The notes under the pieces: generated by a model
What the model was told of the DNA's origin: nothing
The model's database searches: none
The model's input: the letters and a program-made list of their open reading frames with translations, nothing else
NCBI GenBank assembly: GCA_016869435.1
Contig: VGEB01000011.1
Coordinates: 1-46,337 of the forward strand
From: Alphaproteobacteria bacterium
GTDB lineage: Bacteria > Pseudomonadota > Alphaproteobacteria > Rhizobiales > Beijerinckiaceae
Length of the DNA: 46,337 nucleotides
Direction: 5' to 3'
Program-made: the position numbers and the translations under genes
Shown here: piece after piece, positions 6,173 to 15,296 of the stretch
Layout of the letters: each line of letters opens with the position of its first letter
Position numbering within the stretch: the first letter of the stretch is position 1

Positions 6173-7645
6173 TTACGCCGGCTCCTTGGCGCGCGCCGTT
6201 GACGCCGCGGCGCCGCCATAGCGGCGGTACACGAAGTCCGGCGCCGGCGCCTGCGATTCGACTTCGGCGTAAGCGGCGAAGCGCGCATGTTCCGGCGACA
6301 GGTGGCAGGCGGGATCCGTCGCCGCCGCGTCGCCGACGATGGCGAACGCCTGACAGCGGCAACCGCCGAAATCAATCTCGCGGCGGTCGCACGACCGGCA
6401 GGGCTCCTTCATCCAGTTAACGCCGCGGAAGGCGTTGAAGGCAGATCCGTTTCGCCAAATGTCGGCGAGCGGGATATCGCGCACATTGTCGAAGGTTAAT
6501 CCGGGAAGTGTCTGCGCCGCATGGCAGGGCAGGGCCTTGCCCGACGGCGTCACCGCGATGATTGAGCGGCCCCAACCGCCGGTGCAGGCCTTGGGCCGTT
6601 TGGCGTAGTGATCGTGGATGACGAAATCGAAATTGAGCACGCCGACAAGACGCTTCTTCGCCTCATCAACGATGCCGACCGTTTCCATAAAGGCTTCGCG
6701 CGTTGGAATGAGCGCAGCGCGGTTCATCTGCGCCCAGGCGTAATATTGAATATGCGCAATCTCGATGCGCTGCGCGTCGACTTCGACGGCGAAATCGATG
6801 ATCTGCGGCAGATGGGCGATGTTCTGCCGGTGCATCGGCGCGTTGATCGTCAATCCCATGCCCAATTCGCGCGTCCATCGCGCAACGTCGCGCTTTTTGG
6901 CGACGCCGCCCTGGTAGCCGGAGATGCGGTCCGCGCTTTCGGGAACGACGTCCTGGATCGAAACCTGCACATGATCGAGGCCGATCTCGGCGAGCCGCTG
7001 CAATCGCTCGTACGTCAGCAGAACGGCGGAGGTGACGAGGTTGGTGTAGAGTCCGGCGTCGACGGCATGCGCCAGTATCTCTTCCAAATCGCGTCGCGCG
7101 GTGGGTTCGCCGCCGGATAGATGCAGCTGCATCGCGCCGATCGACGCCGCCTGATGAAAGGTCTCGCCCCATTCGTCGGCGGTAAGCTCCGCATTCGATC
7201 GTTCGAGCTCCAGCGGATTGGAGCAATAGGGACATTGCAGCGGACAGCGATGGGTAAGTTCGGCGAGCAGTCCCGCCGGCCCTTCGGCAAATGGCGCGAT
7301 CGAGGGGGCGAAGTCGGAAGGCGCCGGCGCCGCAAATTGATCGGCTCCGTCGCGCAGCAGCCGCTTGTCGGCGAGCCCTTGCAGCAGCGCCGTGACGTCT
7401 CGCGTGATGACGTCGAGCGGCGCCGCATATTGCTCGGCGAGACGCGCGCACAGATCGGCGAGGCGCGTCGCGCCGTCGATTGCGCGCAGGACAATGAGCC
7501 CGATCGGATCGAGTTCATAGGCGCGCTCGGGCGCGAGAATGACTGTGCGCGAACGGGCGCGGTCTTCGTGCAGCCGCGCATAGCGCGTGAAGGCCGGACG
7601 CGAGTCGGGGCCGATCACGAACCGCGCGGCGTGCGCCTCAGACAT
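6173..7645 (-). CDS. pqqE: PqqD-PqqE fusion: peptide chaperone plus radical SAM enzyme of PQQ synthesis
   Basis: The 490-residue protein joins two PQQ proteins. Residues 1-98 match PqqD, the small domain that binds the PqqA precursor. Residues about 125-470 match PqqE, the radical SAM enzyme that makes the Glu-Tyr carbon-carbon bond in PqqA. The SAM-cluster cysteines are C134, C138 and C141 (CPLQCPYC). The C-terminal domain carries further cysteines for auxiliary iron-sulfur clusters (KACTGGWG, CRSCDRREIDFGGCRCQ). The ATG at 7645 fits the PqqD start; longer in-frame starts run into pqqC. It overlaps the end of pqqC by 8 bp. PQQ is the cofactor of methanol dehydrogenase and other quinoprotein dehydrogenases. 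Confidence 0.93.
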   Translation of the reverse strand: MSEAHAARFVIGPDSRPAFTRYARLHEDRARSRTVILAPERAYELDPIGLIVLRAIDGATRLADLCARLAEQYAAPLDVITRDVTALLQGLADKRLLRDGADQFAAPAPSDFAPSIAPFAEGPAGLLAELTHRCPLQCPYCSNPLELERSNAELTADEWGETFHQAASIGAMQLHLSGGEPTARRDLEEILAHAVDAGLYTNLVTSAVLLTYERLQRLAEIGLDHVQVSIQDVVPESADRISGYQGGVAKKRDVARWTRELGMGLTINAPMHRQNIAHLPQIIDFAVEVDAQRIEIAHIQYYAWAQMNRAALIPTREAFMETVGIVDEAKKRLVGVLNFDFVIHDHYAKRPKACTGGWGRSIIAVTPSGKALPCHAAQTLPGLTFDNVRDIPLADIWRNGSAFNAFRGVNWMKEPCRSCDRREIDFGGCRCQAFAIVGDAAATDPACHLSPEHARFAAYAEVESQAPAPDFVYRRYGGAAASTARAKEPA

Positions 7646-8408
7646 TCGCTTCCCCCGGCCGCCATGTGCCAGGCGGGACCATCCCTGGCGTGACATAAGC
7701 GTGATGTAAGGCGTCGAGCTGCGCCCACAAGACGTCGCATTTGAACCGAACGGCGCCGACGCAAGCTTCCTGCTCGGCGCGAGTCTTGGCGTTGTTGAGG
7801 ACGAAGTCCAGCGCAAATTCGGAGTCGCGCGGCGCCTGGCTCAGCCGGCGTTTGAAATAGGCCATCACATGGTCGTCCATGAAGTCGTAGTTTTCGAGCA
7901 TGCCGGCGATGCGTTCGCGATGGATAGACGGCGCAAAGAGCTCGGTCAGCGATGACGCGACCGCGACCGTGAGCGGCTGCTCGACGACGAAGCGCACATA
8001 GGCCTCGACGGCGAATTTCGTCGCGGGCAGGGCGCCGCGACGAGAGGTGACGTAATCGCGCGAAAAGCCGAGCGCGTCGGTAAGCACAAGCCAGCGCTCG
8101 ATGCCGCCGCCTTCGTCGCCGAGACCGTCGTGATCATGGATGCGGTGGATCCACTCGCGGCGCAGTTCGCGATCATGGACACGGCTCATGAAGGCGGCGT
8201 CCTTGCGGGGCACGGCCTCCTGGTAGCAGTAACGGTTGAGCGCCCAGGCGGCGACCTGCTCTTTCTTGAGCTTGCCCCCGTGCAGCAGCTTATGAAATTC
8301 GTGCTTGTCGTGGTAGCGCTCGGCGCCAACCGCGCGGATGGCGGCTTCGAATTCCTCGCGGGAGAGCGGCGCGGCTTCGCGCCAATCGATGGCTACGATC
8401 TCGTTCAC
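7638..8408 (-). CDS. pqqC: Pyrroloquinoline-quinone synthase PqqC
   Basis: PqqC is a cofactor-less oxidase that performs the final ring closure and eight-electron oxidation giving PQQ. The 256-residue helical protein has the family's characteristic segments: HDKHEFHKLLHGGKL, ALNRYCYQEAVPRKDAAFMS, RIHDHDGLGDEGGGIERWL, and FVVEQPLTVAVASSLTELFA. Histidines and Tyr/Arg residues of the active site lie in these blocks. Length is normal for PqqC alone. No PqqD domain follows, unlike the PqqCD fusion of Methylorubrum; here PqqD is fused to PqqE instead. The start overlaps the pqqB stop by 4 bp (ATGA). Confidence 0.95.
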   Translation of the reverse strand: MNEIVAIDWREAAPLSREEFEAAIRAVGAERYHDKHEFHKLLHGGKLKKEQVAAWALNRYCYQEAVPRKDAAFMSRVHDRELRREWIHRIHDHDGLGDEGGGIERWLVLTDALGFSRDYVTSRRGALPATKFAVEAYVRFVVEQPLTVAVASSLTELFAPSIHRERIAGMLENYDFMDDHVMAYFKRRLSQAPRDSEFALDFVLNNAKTRAEQEACVGAVRFKCDVLWAQLDALHHAYVTPGMVPPGTWRPGEANV

Positions 8409-9334
8409 AGGCTCACCTCCATGCCGTCTTCGCCGATGTCCCAGCCTGCCGCTTGGGCGATCGCATATTCGTTGGAGAACGCGTTAAGCAGCGGATTGGA
8501 ATTGTTGATGTGCACGTAAATTTTGCGCTCAACGCCGAGCGGCGCGAAGGCGGCGATGGAGCCGTCGGCGCCGCTGACGTTAATATGGCCCATGCGTGAA
8601 CCAGTCTTGCCGAGCAGCCCTTGCTCGATCATCTCGTTTTCTTGAAAGAGCGTGCCGTCGAAGAACACGAGCTTGGCGCCGCGTAGCCGATCGGCGAGCG
8701 GCGCGTCAATCTTCGCGCAGCCCGGAATGTAAAAGAACGAGTCGCCGGTCGCGGTTTCAGTGATCTCCAGTCCGAGCGTGTCGCCTGCGCTTGTTCCGAA
8801 GTTCGGCGCATTGGCGTTTTCGAGGTAAAGCGCGATCTTGCCCGGAACCGGAAAGGCGCGGATGGCGAGCCCCAGATCGAGGCCGGCGCCTCTGATCGCG
8901 ACCGCCTCGTCCATGCGCAACTCGATGCGCGGCACGAGCGGCGTCTGCAGTATCGTGAAAATCGGATTGGCGCCGAGCGCGTCGAGAACGCGTCCCGCGG
9001 CGTAAAGGCTGAACGGCTGCGCTTCGCGCATGTTGAGAAGGCCGGCGACGTGATCGACATCGCCGTTTGTCAGCGCCACCGCCTTGATCGGGCTCGCGCG
9101 CAAACCGTCTTCGGCGCCGGGCGCAAGCTCGGGAGCGGCGGAGATTTGCTGTCGCAAATCGGGGGAGGCGTTGAGTAGAAGCCAGTCGGCGCCATTGGCG
9201 CTGACCGCCAGCGACGACTGGGTGCGCGGCTTGAATCCCGCAGCCCCCGCGCGGACGGCGCGGCAGTTGGCGCAGTTGCAATTCCATTGCGGGAAACCGC
9301 CGCCGGCGCCCGACCCTAAGACTTTGATTCTCAT
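8405..9334 (-). CDS. pqqB: PqqB, PQQ biosynthesis metallo-hydrolase
   Basis: The 309-residue protein has the metallo-beta-lactamase fold of PqqB, thought to hydroxylate the Glu-Tyr intermediate. Diagnostic segments are VLGSGAGGGFPQWNCNCANC at the N-terminus, LLLNASPDLRQQI, the metal motif TNGDVDHVAGLL, GKTGSRMGHINVSG and YVHINNSNPLL. The ATG at 9334 gives the standard family start and has GGAAAAGG just upstream; an ATG at 9349 would add five residues. It is the first gene of the pqqB-pqqC-pqqDE operon. The 275 bp between it and the divergent lipoprotein gene hold no recognisable pqqA. Confidence 0.94.
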   Translation of the reverse strand: MRIKVLGSGAGGGFPQWNCNCANCRAVRAGAAGFKPRTQSSLAVSANGADWLLLNASPDLRQQISAAPELAPGAEDGLRASPIKAVALTNGDVDHVAGLLNMREAQPFSLYAAGRVLDALGANPIFTILQTPLVPRIELRMDEAVAIRGAGLDLGLAIRAFPVPGKIALYLENANAPNFGTSAGDTLGLEITETATGDSFFYIPGCAKIDAPLADRLRGAKLVFFDGTLFQENEMIEQGLLGKTGSRMGHINVSGADGSIAAFAPLGVERKIYVHINNSNPLLNAFSNEYAIAQAAGWDIGEDGMEVSL

Positions 9335-9609
9335 TGCCTTTTCCGACATGGCGGGCGCGCCGCGCCGTCGGGTCTCCCTGACGTTATTTTGTTGGCACTA
9401 TGCGCAGGCGGCTTGCAATCGCGCAAGTGCGACCGATTTGCGCGGACCATGAAATGTCGAGACTTTTTCCCTTTCGAGACGGGTGTCTCGCCCCGCTTTG
9501 GTCGCTTTCTCAGGGCAGTAAAGCGCAGGATGAGGCTGAGGCCTTAGTCGAACGCGCCGCTGTCTCGTGACACGCGCCGGATCGAGCCAATCATTTGCAC
9601 AGACTTGGG

Positions 9610-10758
9610 ATGAATTCGCTCACGCGCGTATGTGCGCTCTTGCTCGCCGCCTCGCTTGCCGGCTGCGTGTCGGACGGCATGCGCATGGTCGACGGCCACG
9701 TCAACAACGCGGTTTCTCTCGTCTCGGGGCCGCAAGGCGAGCCCGCGAACGTCGCCATATTCGTCGCCTCGACCCGGCGCTCGGAAGGCGCGGCGGATGA
9801 CGGCCGCGCGCATTTTTCGTTGACGTCGATCGGCGTGCCGCTCAACCACCACGCCGGAAATATTGAACGTCCGAGCTTCGGCGGCGCTGATCGACGGCGC
9901 CATTTCACGGCGCTGTCGAAGCGCAACATGGACGAGCAGGAGTTCTACGGCGAAGTCGCTTCACATGTCTCGGGGCGCATCGGCAATTCGCGCGACGTTT
10001 TGCTTTTCGTGCACGGCTTCAACACCAGCGCCGAGGACGCGCGTTATCGACTGGCGCAGATCGTCGCCGACGGCCGCTTTTCGGGCGTTCCCGCGCTGTT
10101 TACCTGGAATTCCCGAGGGGGGCTGTTCAACTACGAGTCCGACAAGGAAGCGGCGACGGTCTCGCGCGATGCTCTTGAAAAGCTCATCGTCGATCTGGCG
10201 CATGCGCCCGGGGTTGGACGCATCCATGTGCTCGCGCATTCGATGGGCGCATGGCTGACGATGGAGACGCTGCGTGGCGTCGCGCAGTCCGGCCATCCCG
10301 ATCTCGACGGCAAGCTCGGCGAAGTCATGCTTGCGGCGCCCGACATCGACCTCAATGTCTTCCGGCAACAGGTCGCGCGTCTTGATCCTCGGCATGTATC
10401 GGTCTTCGTGGCCAACAATGATCGCGCATTGTCGCTCTCGTCGCGCATCGCCGGCGACCGGCCGCGGCTGGGGGCGATGAATCCGAACAATCCTGAAGAC
10501 AGGGCGGAACTCGATCGGCTCGGCGTCGGCGTGCATGATATTTCGTCGTTCTCGACCGATTTCGTCGGCCATGGCGCCTTCGCCGAAGCGCCCGACGTGG
10601 TGCGAACGATCGGCGCGCAGCTGACCGCGCCGCGGCCGGCCGAAGCCGATACCCAGGCCGTGATCGACGCGAGCGGTGGAAACGCCGCCGCCGCCGCGCC
10701 GGCGCCGCTCAATCAGAAGGTCGAGACCCAGCCGCTCGCGCCGATCGCGGCGCGGTGA
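9610..10758 (+). CDS. Lipoprotein with DUF900-type alpha/beta hydrolase domain
   Basis: The 382-residue protein has a lipoprotein signal (lipobox LAGC, Cys near residue 18), so it is likely anchored to a membrane on the periplasmic side. The rest is an alpha/beta hydrolase of the DUF900 group. Visible are the strand and oxyanion segment LLFVHGFNTSAEDA, the nucleophile elbow LAHSMGAW (catalytic Ser) and a DPRHVSVFVANNDRALSLS segment. A late His in FVGHGAF could complete the triad. The tail is Ala/Pro-rich. The substrate is unknown. I chose the ATG at 9610, giving a normal lipoprotein leader, over the in-frame ATG at 9595. It diverges from the pqq operon. Confidence 0.75.
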   Translation: MNSLTRVCALLLAASLAGCVSDGMRMVDGHVNNAVSLVSGPQGEPANVAIFVASTRRSEGAADDGRAHFSLTSIGVPLNHHAGNIERPSFGGADRRRHFTALSKRNMDEQEFYGEVASHVSGRIGNSRDVLLFVHGFNTSAEDARYRLAQIVADGRFSGVPALFTWNSRGGLFNYESDKEAATVSRDALEKLIVDLAHAPGVGRIHVLAHSMGAWLTMETLRGVAQSGHPDLDGKLGEVMLAAPDIDLNVFRQQVARLDPRHVSVFVANNDRALSLSSRIAGDRPRLGAMNPNNPEDRAELDRLGVGVHDISSFSTDFVGHGAFAEAPDVVRTIGAQLTAPRPAEADTQAVIDASGGNAAAAAPAPLNQKVETQPLAPIAAR

Positions 10759-10870
10759 GCTTGCTTTGAGGCACGTCGCAGCGTGATCAATTGGCGGGGA
10801 TCGCAAAGGGCTCAAAACGGAAAAAAGACCGCGACCGCAAAGATTGCTTTTGAGATCACCGTTACTGCGC

Positions 10871-11713
10871 CTATGACGCCTCTGTCGGCGCCGCCTTCTC
10901 CGTCTCGGCTTTCGCCAGCCTGTTGTAACGTCGCACGCTGAGCGGAATGGCGGCGAGAAAAGCCACGCTCAGCACGGCGAGCAGCTCCATCGGATAGATC
11001 GCCAGCAGCAGCGCCGTCACGCCGACGCCGAACAGCACGGGAATGACCAGATCGCGCGGAATGCGACCGATGCGCTTGCCGGAAAAATGCGGAATGCGGC
11101 TCGCCATCAGAAAGGCGATTCCGAGCACATAGACGATATAGAAGGGCGTCATCGCCTTTGACGCGGGCAGCTCCAAAACCGAGAAATGCAAATAAAGCGG
11201 CAACAACACCGTCACCGCGCCGGCGGGCGCCGGCATGCCGACAAAAAATTCAGCGTGCCAGGCGGGCTTCGCCGGATCGTCGATCATCACGTTGAAGCGC
11301 GCGAGGCGCAGCGCGCAGGCGATGGCGAAGACGAGCACGGCGAACCAGCCGAGCCCTTTGATCTCGTGCAGCGTCCACAGATACAGCAGCAGGCCGGGCG
11401 CCACGCCGAAATCGACGAAATCCGAAAGCGAGTCGAGCTCGGCGCCAAAACGCGAGGTGCCTTTGATGGCCCGCGCAAGGCGCCCATCCAATCCGTCGAG
11501 CACCGCCGCCGCCATAACCGCGGTGACGGCCGTCTCGAACCGCCCTTCGATTCCATAGCGGATCGCGGTTAGCCCCATCGACAGCGCGAGCAGCGTGACG
11601 AGATTGGGCAAAACGACGCGCAGCGGAATATTGCGGAAACGCAGCCGACGCCGTTCCGAGGGCGTCAGCGATCCCTCTTGAGTATCGTCGCCGGAGAAGA
11701 ACGGATCGGCCAT
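10871..11713 (-). CDS. pssA: CDP-diacylglycerol-serine O-phosphatidyltransferase
   Basis: PssA joins serine to CDP-diacylglycerol to give phosphatidylserine in the inner membrane. The CDP-alcohol phosphotransferase signature is complete at residues 73-98 (DGLDGRLARA, then ELDSLSDFVD, with D73, D76, D94 and D98). About eight hydrophobic segments span the 280-residue protein. Psd, the next enzyme, is encoded 8 bp upstream in the same operon, so the pair converts serine into phosphatidylethanolamine. The first 30 residues are polar. Confidence 0.94.
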   Translation of the reverse strand: MADPFFSGDDTQEGSLTPSERRRLRFRNIPLRVVLPNLVTLLALSMGLTAIRYGIEGRFETAVTAVMAAAVLDGLDGRLARAIKGTSRFGAELDSLSDFVDFGVAPGLLLYLWTLHEIKGLGWFAVLVFAIACALRLARFNVMIDDPAKPAWHAEFFVGMPAPAGAVTVLLPLYLHFSVLELPASKAMTPFYIVYVLGIAFLMASRIPHFSGKRIGRIPRDLVIPVLFGVGVTALLLAIYPMELLAVLSVAFLAAIPLSVRRYNRLAKAETEKAAPTEAS

Positions 11714-11721
11714 GTCTTTCC

Positions 11722-12420
11722 TCAGCCCGCCTTGAAAGTGAGCGCGGCCGCGCTGGCGGTCATGTCGGCGAGAATGGTCTCCCCAGCGATGGCGCGCGAG
11801 CCAACCGCCACCATGGGCCGCGCCGATGACGGCATGTAGACGTCGACGCGCGAGCCGAAACGGATCAGGCCGAAACGGTCGCCGACGCCGATCTGTTCGC
11901 CTTCCTTGACGAAGCCGACAATGCGGCGCGCGACGAGGCCCGCGATCTGCACCACGCCGAAACGCCCGAAGGAGGCGTCGATGACCATGCCGCTGCGCTC
12001 ATTGTCCTCGCTCGCCTTGTCTAGGTCTGCGTTTAAGAACAGCCCCGGCTTATAGGCGATCCTCGAAATGCGGCCGGTGATCGGGGCGCGGTTCACATGC
12101 ACGTCGAAAACGCTCATGAATACGGAGATGCGCTGCATCGGCTCGGCTCCGAGTCCGAGTTCGGCCGGCGGCAGAAAGAAGCCGACCGCGCTGACGACGC
12201 CATCAGCGGGTGAGACGACGAGCCCCTCGCGCAGCGGCGTGATGCGCCGCGGATCGCGGAAGAAATAGGCGCACCATGCCGTTGCGATGAAGCCGATCCA
12301 GCCTAGCGTCGGCGACAGCCAATCGAGCAGGATAGCGGCGAATGCGAATCCGGCGATGAAGACATAGCCTTCCGGATGGATCGGAACGAGCGACTTGCGG
12401 ACGGAATCGATGATCGACAT
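11722..12420 (-). CDS. psd: Phosphatidylserine decarboxylase proenzyme (short type)
   Basis: Psd removes CO2 from phosphatidylserine to form phosphatidylethanolamine. The precursor cleaves itself to generate a pyruvoyl group from Ser. The cleavage site is G189-S190 in [11 protein letters not shown]. The PADGVV segment (D72) and [13 protein letters not shown] are also conserved. At 232 aa it is the short, archaeal-like type common in alphaproteobacteria. One or two membrane helices lie near residues 18-50. The ATG at 12420 gives the conserved start ([19 protein letters not shown]). It forms an operon with pssA. Confidence 0.94.
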   Translation of the reverse strand: MSIIDSVRKSLVPIHPEGYVFIAGFAFAAILLDWLSPTLGWIGFIATAWCAYFFRDPRRITPLREGLVVSPADGVVSAVGFFLPPAELGLGAEPMQRISVFMSVFDVHVNRAPITGRISRIAYKPGLFLNADLDKASEDNERSGMVIDASFGRFGVVQIAGLVARRIVGFVKEGEQIGVGDRFGLIRFGSRVDVYMPSSARPMVAVGSRAIAGETILADMTASAAALTFKAG

Positions 12421-12508
12421 GCGGGCCTGCTTTCGTGGCGCACAGATGAGCGCACGCGCTTCCTTTGCCATTTTGCGGCGCCAAAGTCACGGAACCCGCG
12501 GGCGCGGA

Positions 12509-13717
12509 TCAGGGCAGCCGAAGGATGCGGCAGGGGTCGCCCTTTGCCGACGCCGGCGCCCCGGGCTCCCGGATGAGCAGCGCTTGGGATTGAGTGAGCT
12601 CAGTGAGGAGCGACGAATCCTGTAGCGGCTGCGGCGTGGCGACAAGCCGCCCATTTTCATCCGTGGAGAGCCGCGCCCGCATGTAGTCGCGCCGCCCCTT
12701 GTTGGCCGGGAGGTCACTGCCTGCGATCGCCGGTTCGGTCCGGTCGGCGCCGGCGTTGGGGTCGCCTTGTAGCGCGCGCAGCAGCGGCGCCAGGAATGTC
12801 AGCGCGCAGACGAAAGACGCGACCGGATTGCCTGGAAGGCCGAGGATGCGCGCGTCGCTGAGCGTCCCGTGGATAAGCGGCTTCCCGGGCCGCATCGCGA
12901 TCTTCCAGAAGTCGAGCGCCATGCCCTGGCGCGACAGCGCCGGACGCAGCAGATCATGATCGCCGACCGACGCGCCGCCGAGGGTGACGAGAACGTCGGC
13001 GCGCGCCTTGCGGGCAAGGCCGACGCCGCGTTCGAGTTCCGCGAGATCGTCGCGGAAAATGCCGAGATCGACGACTTCGGCGCCGGCGTATTCGGCGATG
13101 GCTGCGACAGCCAGATTGTTGCAGGAGATGATTTGCGCGGGACCAGGCTCGGCGCCCGGCGGCACGAGTTCGTCGCCGGAAGCGATCATCGCCACGCGCG
13201 GGCGGCGGGCGACCGGAACCACTGCATGGTTCATTGCCGCGGCAAGCGCCATTTCAGCCGTACCGAGGCGGGTCCCGGCGTAGAGGCCCACCGCGCCCTC
13301 GCGAAAGTCGAGGCCGGCCGCCCGGATATGCGGGCCAGGCGGAGCGCTCGCCGTCAGCGCGCCATCGGCGACGCGGGAGTCTTCCTGCAGCAATATCGCA
13401 TCGGCGCCGCTCGGAACCGGCGCGCCCGTGAAAATGCGCACGGCCTCTCCGGGCCTGAGCGCCGCGCCATAACCTCGACCTGCGGCGCTTTCGCCAACGA
13501 TGCGCAGCGGGCCGGCGGCGAGATCAGCGGCGCGCAGCGCAAAACCATCCATGGCCGAGACGGCGACGGGCGGCTGACTGCGGCGTGCGACGAGATCGGC
13601 GGCAAGCGTGCGGCCCCGCGCCTGCGCGAGCGGCGCCGATTCTTCGCCAAGGCGCGCAACTCCTGTGAGCACGCGCGCGAGCGCTTCGTCAACGGAAAGA
13701 AGCTTGGAGTCGGACAT
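12509..13717 (-). CDS. moeA: Molybdopterin molybdenumtransferase MoeA
   Basis: MoeA inserts molybdate into adenylylated molybdopterin, finishing the molybdenum cofactor. Key blocks in the 402-residue protein are PPVAVSAMDGFALRA near the N-terminus, IFTGAPVPSGADAILLQED, and the catalytic domain with LVTLGGASVGDHDLLRPALS and MRPGKPLIHG followed by LGLPGNPVASFV. A C-terminal domain with RRDYMRARL follows. The ATG at 13717 is the likely start; a TTG two codons upstream is possible. moaC lies 144 bp upstream on the same strand. Confidence 0.95.
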   Translation of the reverse strand: MSDSKLLSVDEALARVLTGVARLGEESAPLAQARGRTLAADLVARRSQPPVAVSAMDGFALRAADLAAGPLRIVGESAAGRGYGAALRPGEAVRIFTGAPVPSGADAILLQEDSRVADGALTASAPPGPHIRAAGLDFREGAVGLYAGTRLGTAEMALAAAMNHAVVPVARRPRVAMIASGDELVPPGAEPGPAQIISCNNLAVAAIAEYAGAEVVDLGIFRDDLAELERGVGLARKARADVLVTLGGASVGDHDLLRPALSRQGMALDFWKIAMRPGKPLIHGTLSDARILGLPGNPVASFVCALTFLAPLLRALQGDPNAGADRTEPAIAGSDLPANKGRRDYMRARLSTDENGRLVATPQPLQDSSLLTELTQSQALLIREPGAPASAKGDPCRILRLP

Positions 13718-13861
13718 CCTCAATTCGCTTGGTTTAGAGCGTCTTGCCAGCGCTTGTCGCGAGCGTCCACGCCTCTGGCTCCCGATCTATGCATTCGTGA
13801 CGCAACGTCGCGGCGTCGGTGACCGAAACAGGCCCGGCCATGACGGTGGAAAGATTTCGCG

Positions 13862-14338
13862 TCAGTCTCTTTTCCAGTCGCCGGATTTGCCGCCGCGCTT
13901 CTCGACGAGCTCGACGCCCTCGATGCGCATGCCGCGATCGACCGCCTTCAACATGTCATAGATCGTCAGACAGGCGACCGAGACGGCCGTGAGCGCCTCC
14001 ATCTCGACGCCGGTCTTGCTGGCGACGGAGGCTTCGGCGAGGACTCGCAGGCCGGGCAGCGTTTCGTCGGGCGTGATCTCGACCGATATGCTCGATAGGG
14101 GAAGAGGATGGCAGAGCGGTATGAGGTCGCTCGTCTTCTTCGCCGCGATGATGCCCGCAACGCGGGCGACGCTGAAGACGTCTCCCTTCTTGGCCTGACC
14201 TTCGACGGCGAGACGCAACGTTTCGCGCGTCATCGTCACCCGGCCGCGCGCCCGCGCCACGCGAGCGGTGTCGGCCTTTGCGGACACATCGACCATATGC
14301 GCTTCGCCAGTCGCGCCGAGGTGAGTCAGCGCGCTCAT
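13862..14338 (-). CDS. moaC: Cyclic pyranopterin monophosphate synthase MoaC
   Basis: MoaC converts the MoaA product into cyclic pyranopterin monophosphate, the first stable molybdopterin precursor. Family motifs are MVDVSAK near the start, [37 protein letters not shown] and [10 protein letters not shown]. The ATG at 14338 gives a normal 158 aa and lies one base from the trpC stop. An earlier in-frame ATG at 14395 would overlap trpC by 56 bp and add a non-conserved leader. Coupling to trpC is usual in Hyphomicrobiales, where trpC-moaC-moeA form one transcription unit. Confidence 0.95.
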   Translation of the reverse strand: MSALTHLGATGEAHMVDVSAKADTARVARARGRVTMTRETLRLAVEGQAKKGDVFSVARVAGIIAAKKTSDLIPLCHPLPLSSISVEITPDETLPGLRVLAEASVASKTGVEMEALTAVSVACLTIYDMLKAVDRGMRIEGVELVEKRGGKSGDWKRD

Positions 14339-14339
14339 G

Positions 14340-15179
14340 TCATGCGCCGGCTGCGGATTTGTGGGCGCCTGGATTGAGATTGGCTGTTGAGCCATGGAGA
14401 AGTTCGCGCGTGGCGGCTTCGACGTCGTGTTTGCGCATCAGGCTTTCGCCGACGAGGAAGGTGAAGATATGCGACTTTTCGAGACGCAGACAGTCGTCGT
14501 GCGTCGCGATGCCGCTTTCCGCGACAATGATCTTGTCGCGTGGAATCTTCTCGGCGAGCTTCTCGCTCACGTCGAGCGAGACATTGAAGTCATGGAGATT
14601 GCGATTGTTGATTCCGATCAGACGCGTCTCGAGCTTCAACGCGCGATCAAGCTCCCTCTCGTCATGCACTTCGACGAGCACGTCGATGCGCAGATCATGG
14701 GCGGCGGTGTTCAGCGCTCTCGCTTCGTCGTCATCGACCGCCGCCATGACGATAAGAATGCAGTCCGCGCCAAAAGCGCGCGCCTCATAGACCTGATAGG
14801 GGTCGAACATGAAATCCTTGCGCAGCGCCGGCAGATGCGTGGCCTTTCGCGCGGCTTCGAGATCTTCGAGTCTGCCTTTGAACGACGGCGCGTCGGTCAA
14901 CACCGAAAGACAGGCGGCGCCGGCGGCTTGGTAGGCGCGCGCCAGTTTCGGCGGATCGAAATCCGGCCGAATGATTCCTTTCGACGGACTCGCTTTTTTG
15001 ATTTCGGCGATCAGCGCAATACGGCGCTCGTTCAGCTTTTGCTCGATCGCGTGAACGAAGCCGCGCGGCGGATCATGTTCGCGCACCTTGCGCTCGAGCG
15101 TCGCCAACGGCATGCGAACCTTGGCCTCGGAAATCTCGGTGCGTTTGTAAGCTTCAATCTTTCGTAAGATGTCGGTCAT
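14340..15179 (-). CDS. trpC: Indole-3-glycerol phosphate synthase
   Basis: TrpC closes the indole ring in tryptophan synthesis. The 279-residue TIM barrel shows the standard blocks: [15 protein letters not shown] (catalytic Lys), [58 protein letters not shown] and [11 protein letters not shown]. The C-terminal 15 residues beyond the barrel are not conserved. It is followed after one base by moaC. trpD lies 117 bp upstream. No fusion to trpF is present. Confidence 0.96.
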   Translation of the reverse strand: MTDILRKIEAYKRTEISEAKVRMPLATLERKVREHDPPRGFVHAIEQKLNERRIALIAEIKKASPSKGIIRPDFDPPKLARAYQAAGAACLSVLTDAPSFKGRLEDLEAARKATHLPALRKDFMFDPYQVYEARAFGADCILIVMAAVDDDEARALNTAAHDLRIDVLVEVHDERELDRALKLETRLIGINNRNLHDFNVSLDVSEKLAEKIPRDKIIVAESGIATHDDCLRLEKSHIFTFLVGESLMRKHDVEAATRELLHGSTANLNPGAHKSAAGA

Positions 15180-15296
15180 CTGCTTGCCTGCGGGCGAAGT
15201 CGGGCCGCGACCGCTTCGCTCGAATTCGTTCCGCCGATTGCCGGCTTGCTATGAATAGCCGATAAACGCGCGCAATCCTATCCCGATCGGACGGGA

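Noticed and set aside
9475-9490. CGAGAC-GGGT-GTCTCG hairpin upstream of pqqB
   Set aside because: No riboswitch core or terminator tract surrounds it, so no function can be assigned.
9451-9546. 31-codon plus-strand ORF (MKCRDFFPFE...) near the expected pqqA site
   Set aside because: It lacks the Glu-X3-Tyr core of PqqA and is on the strand opposite to the pqq operon.
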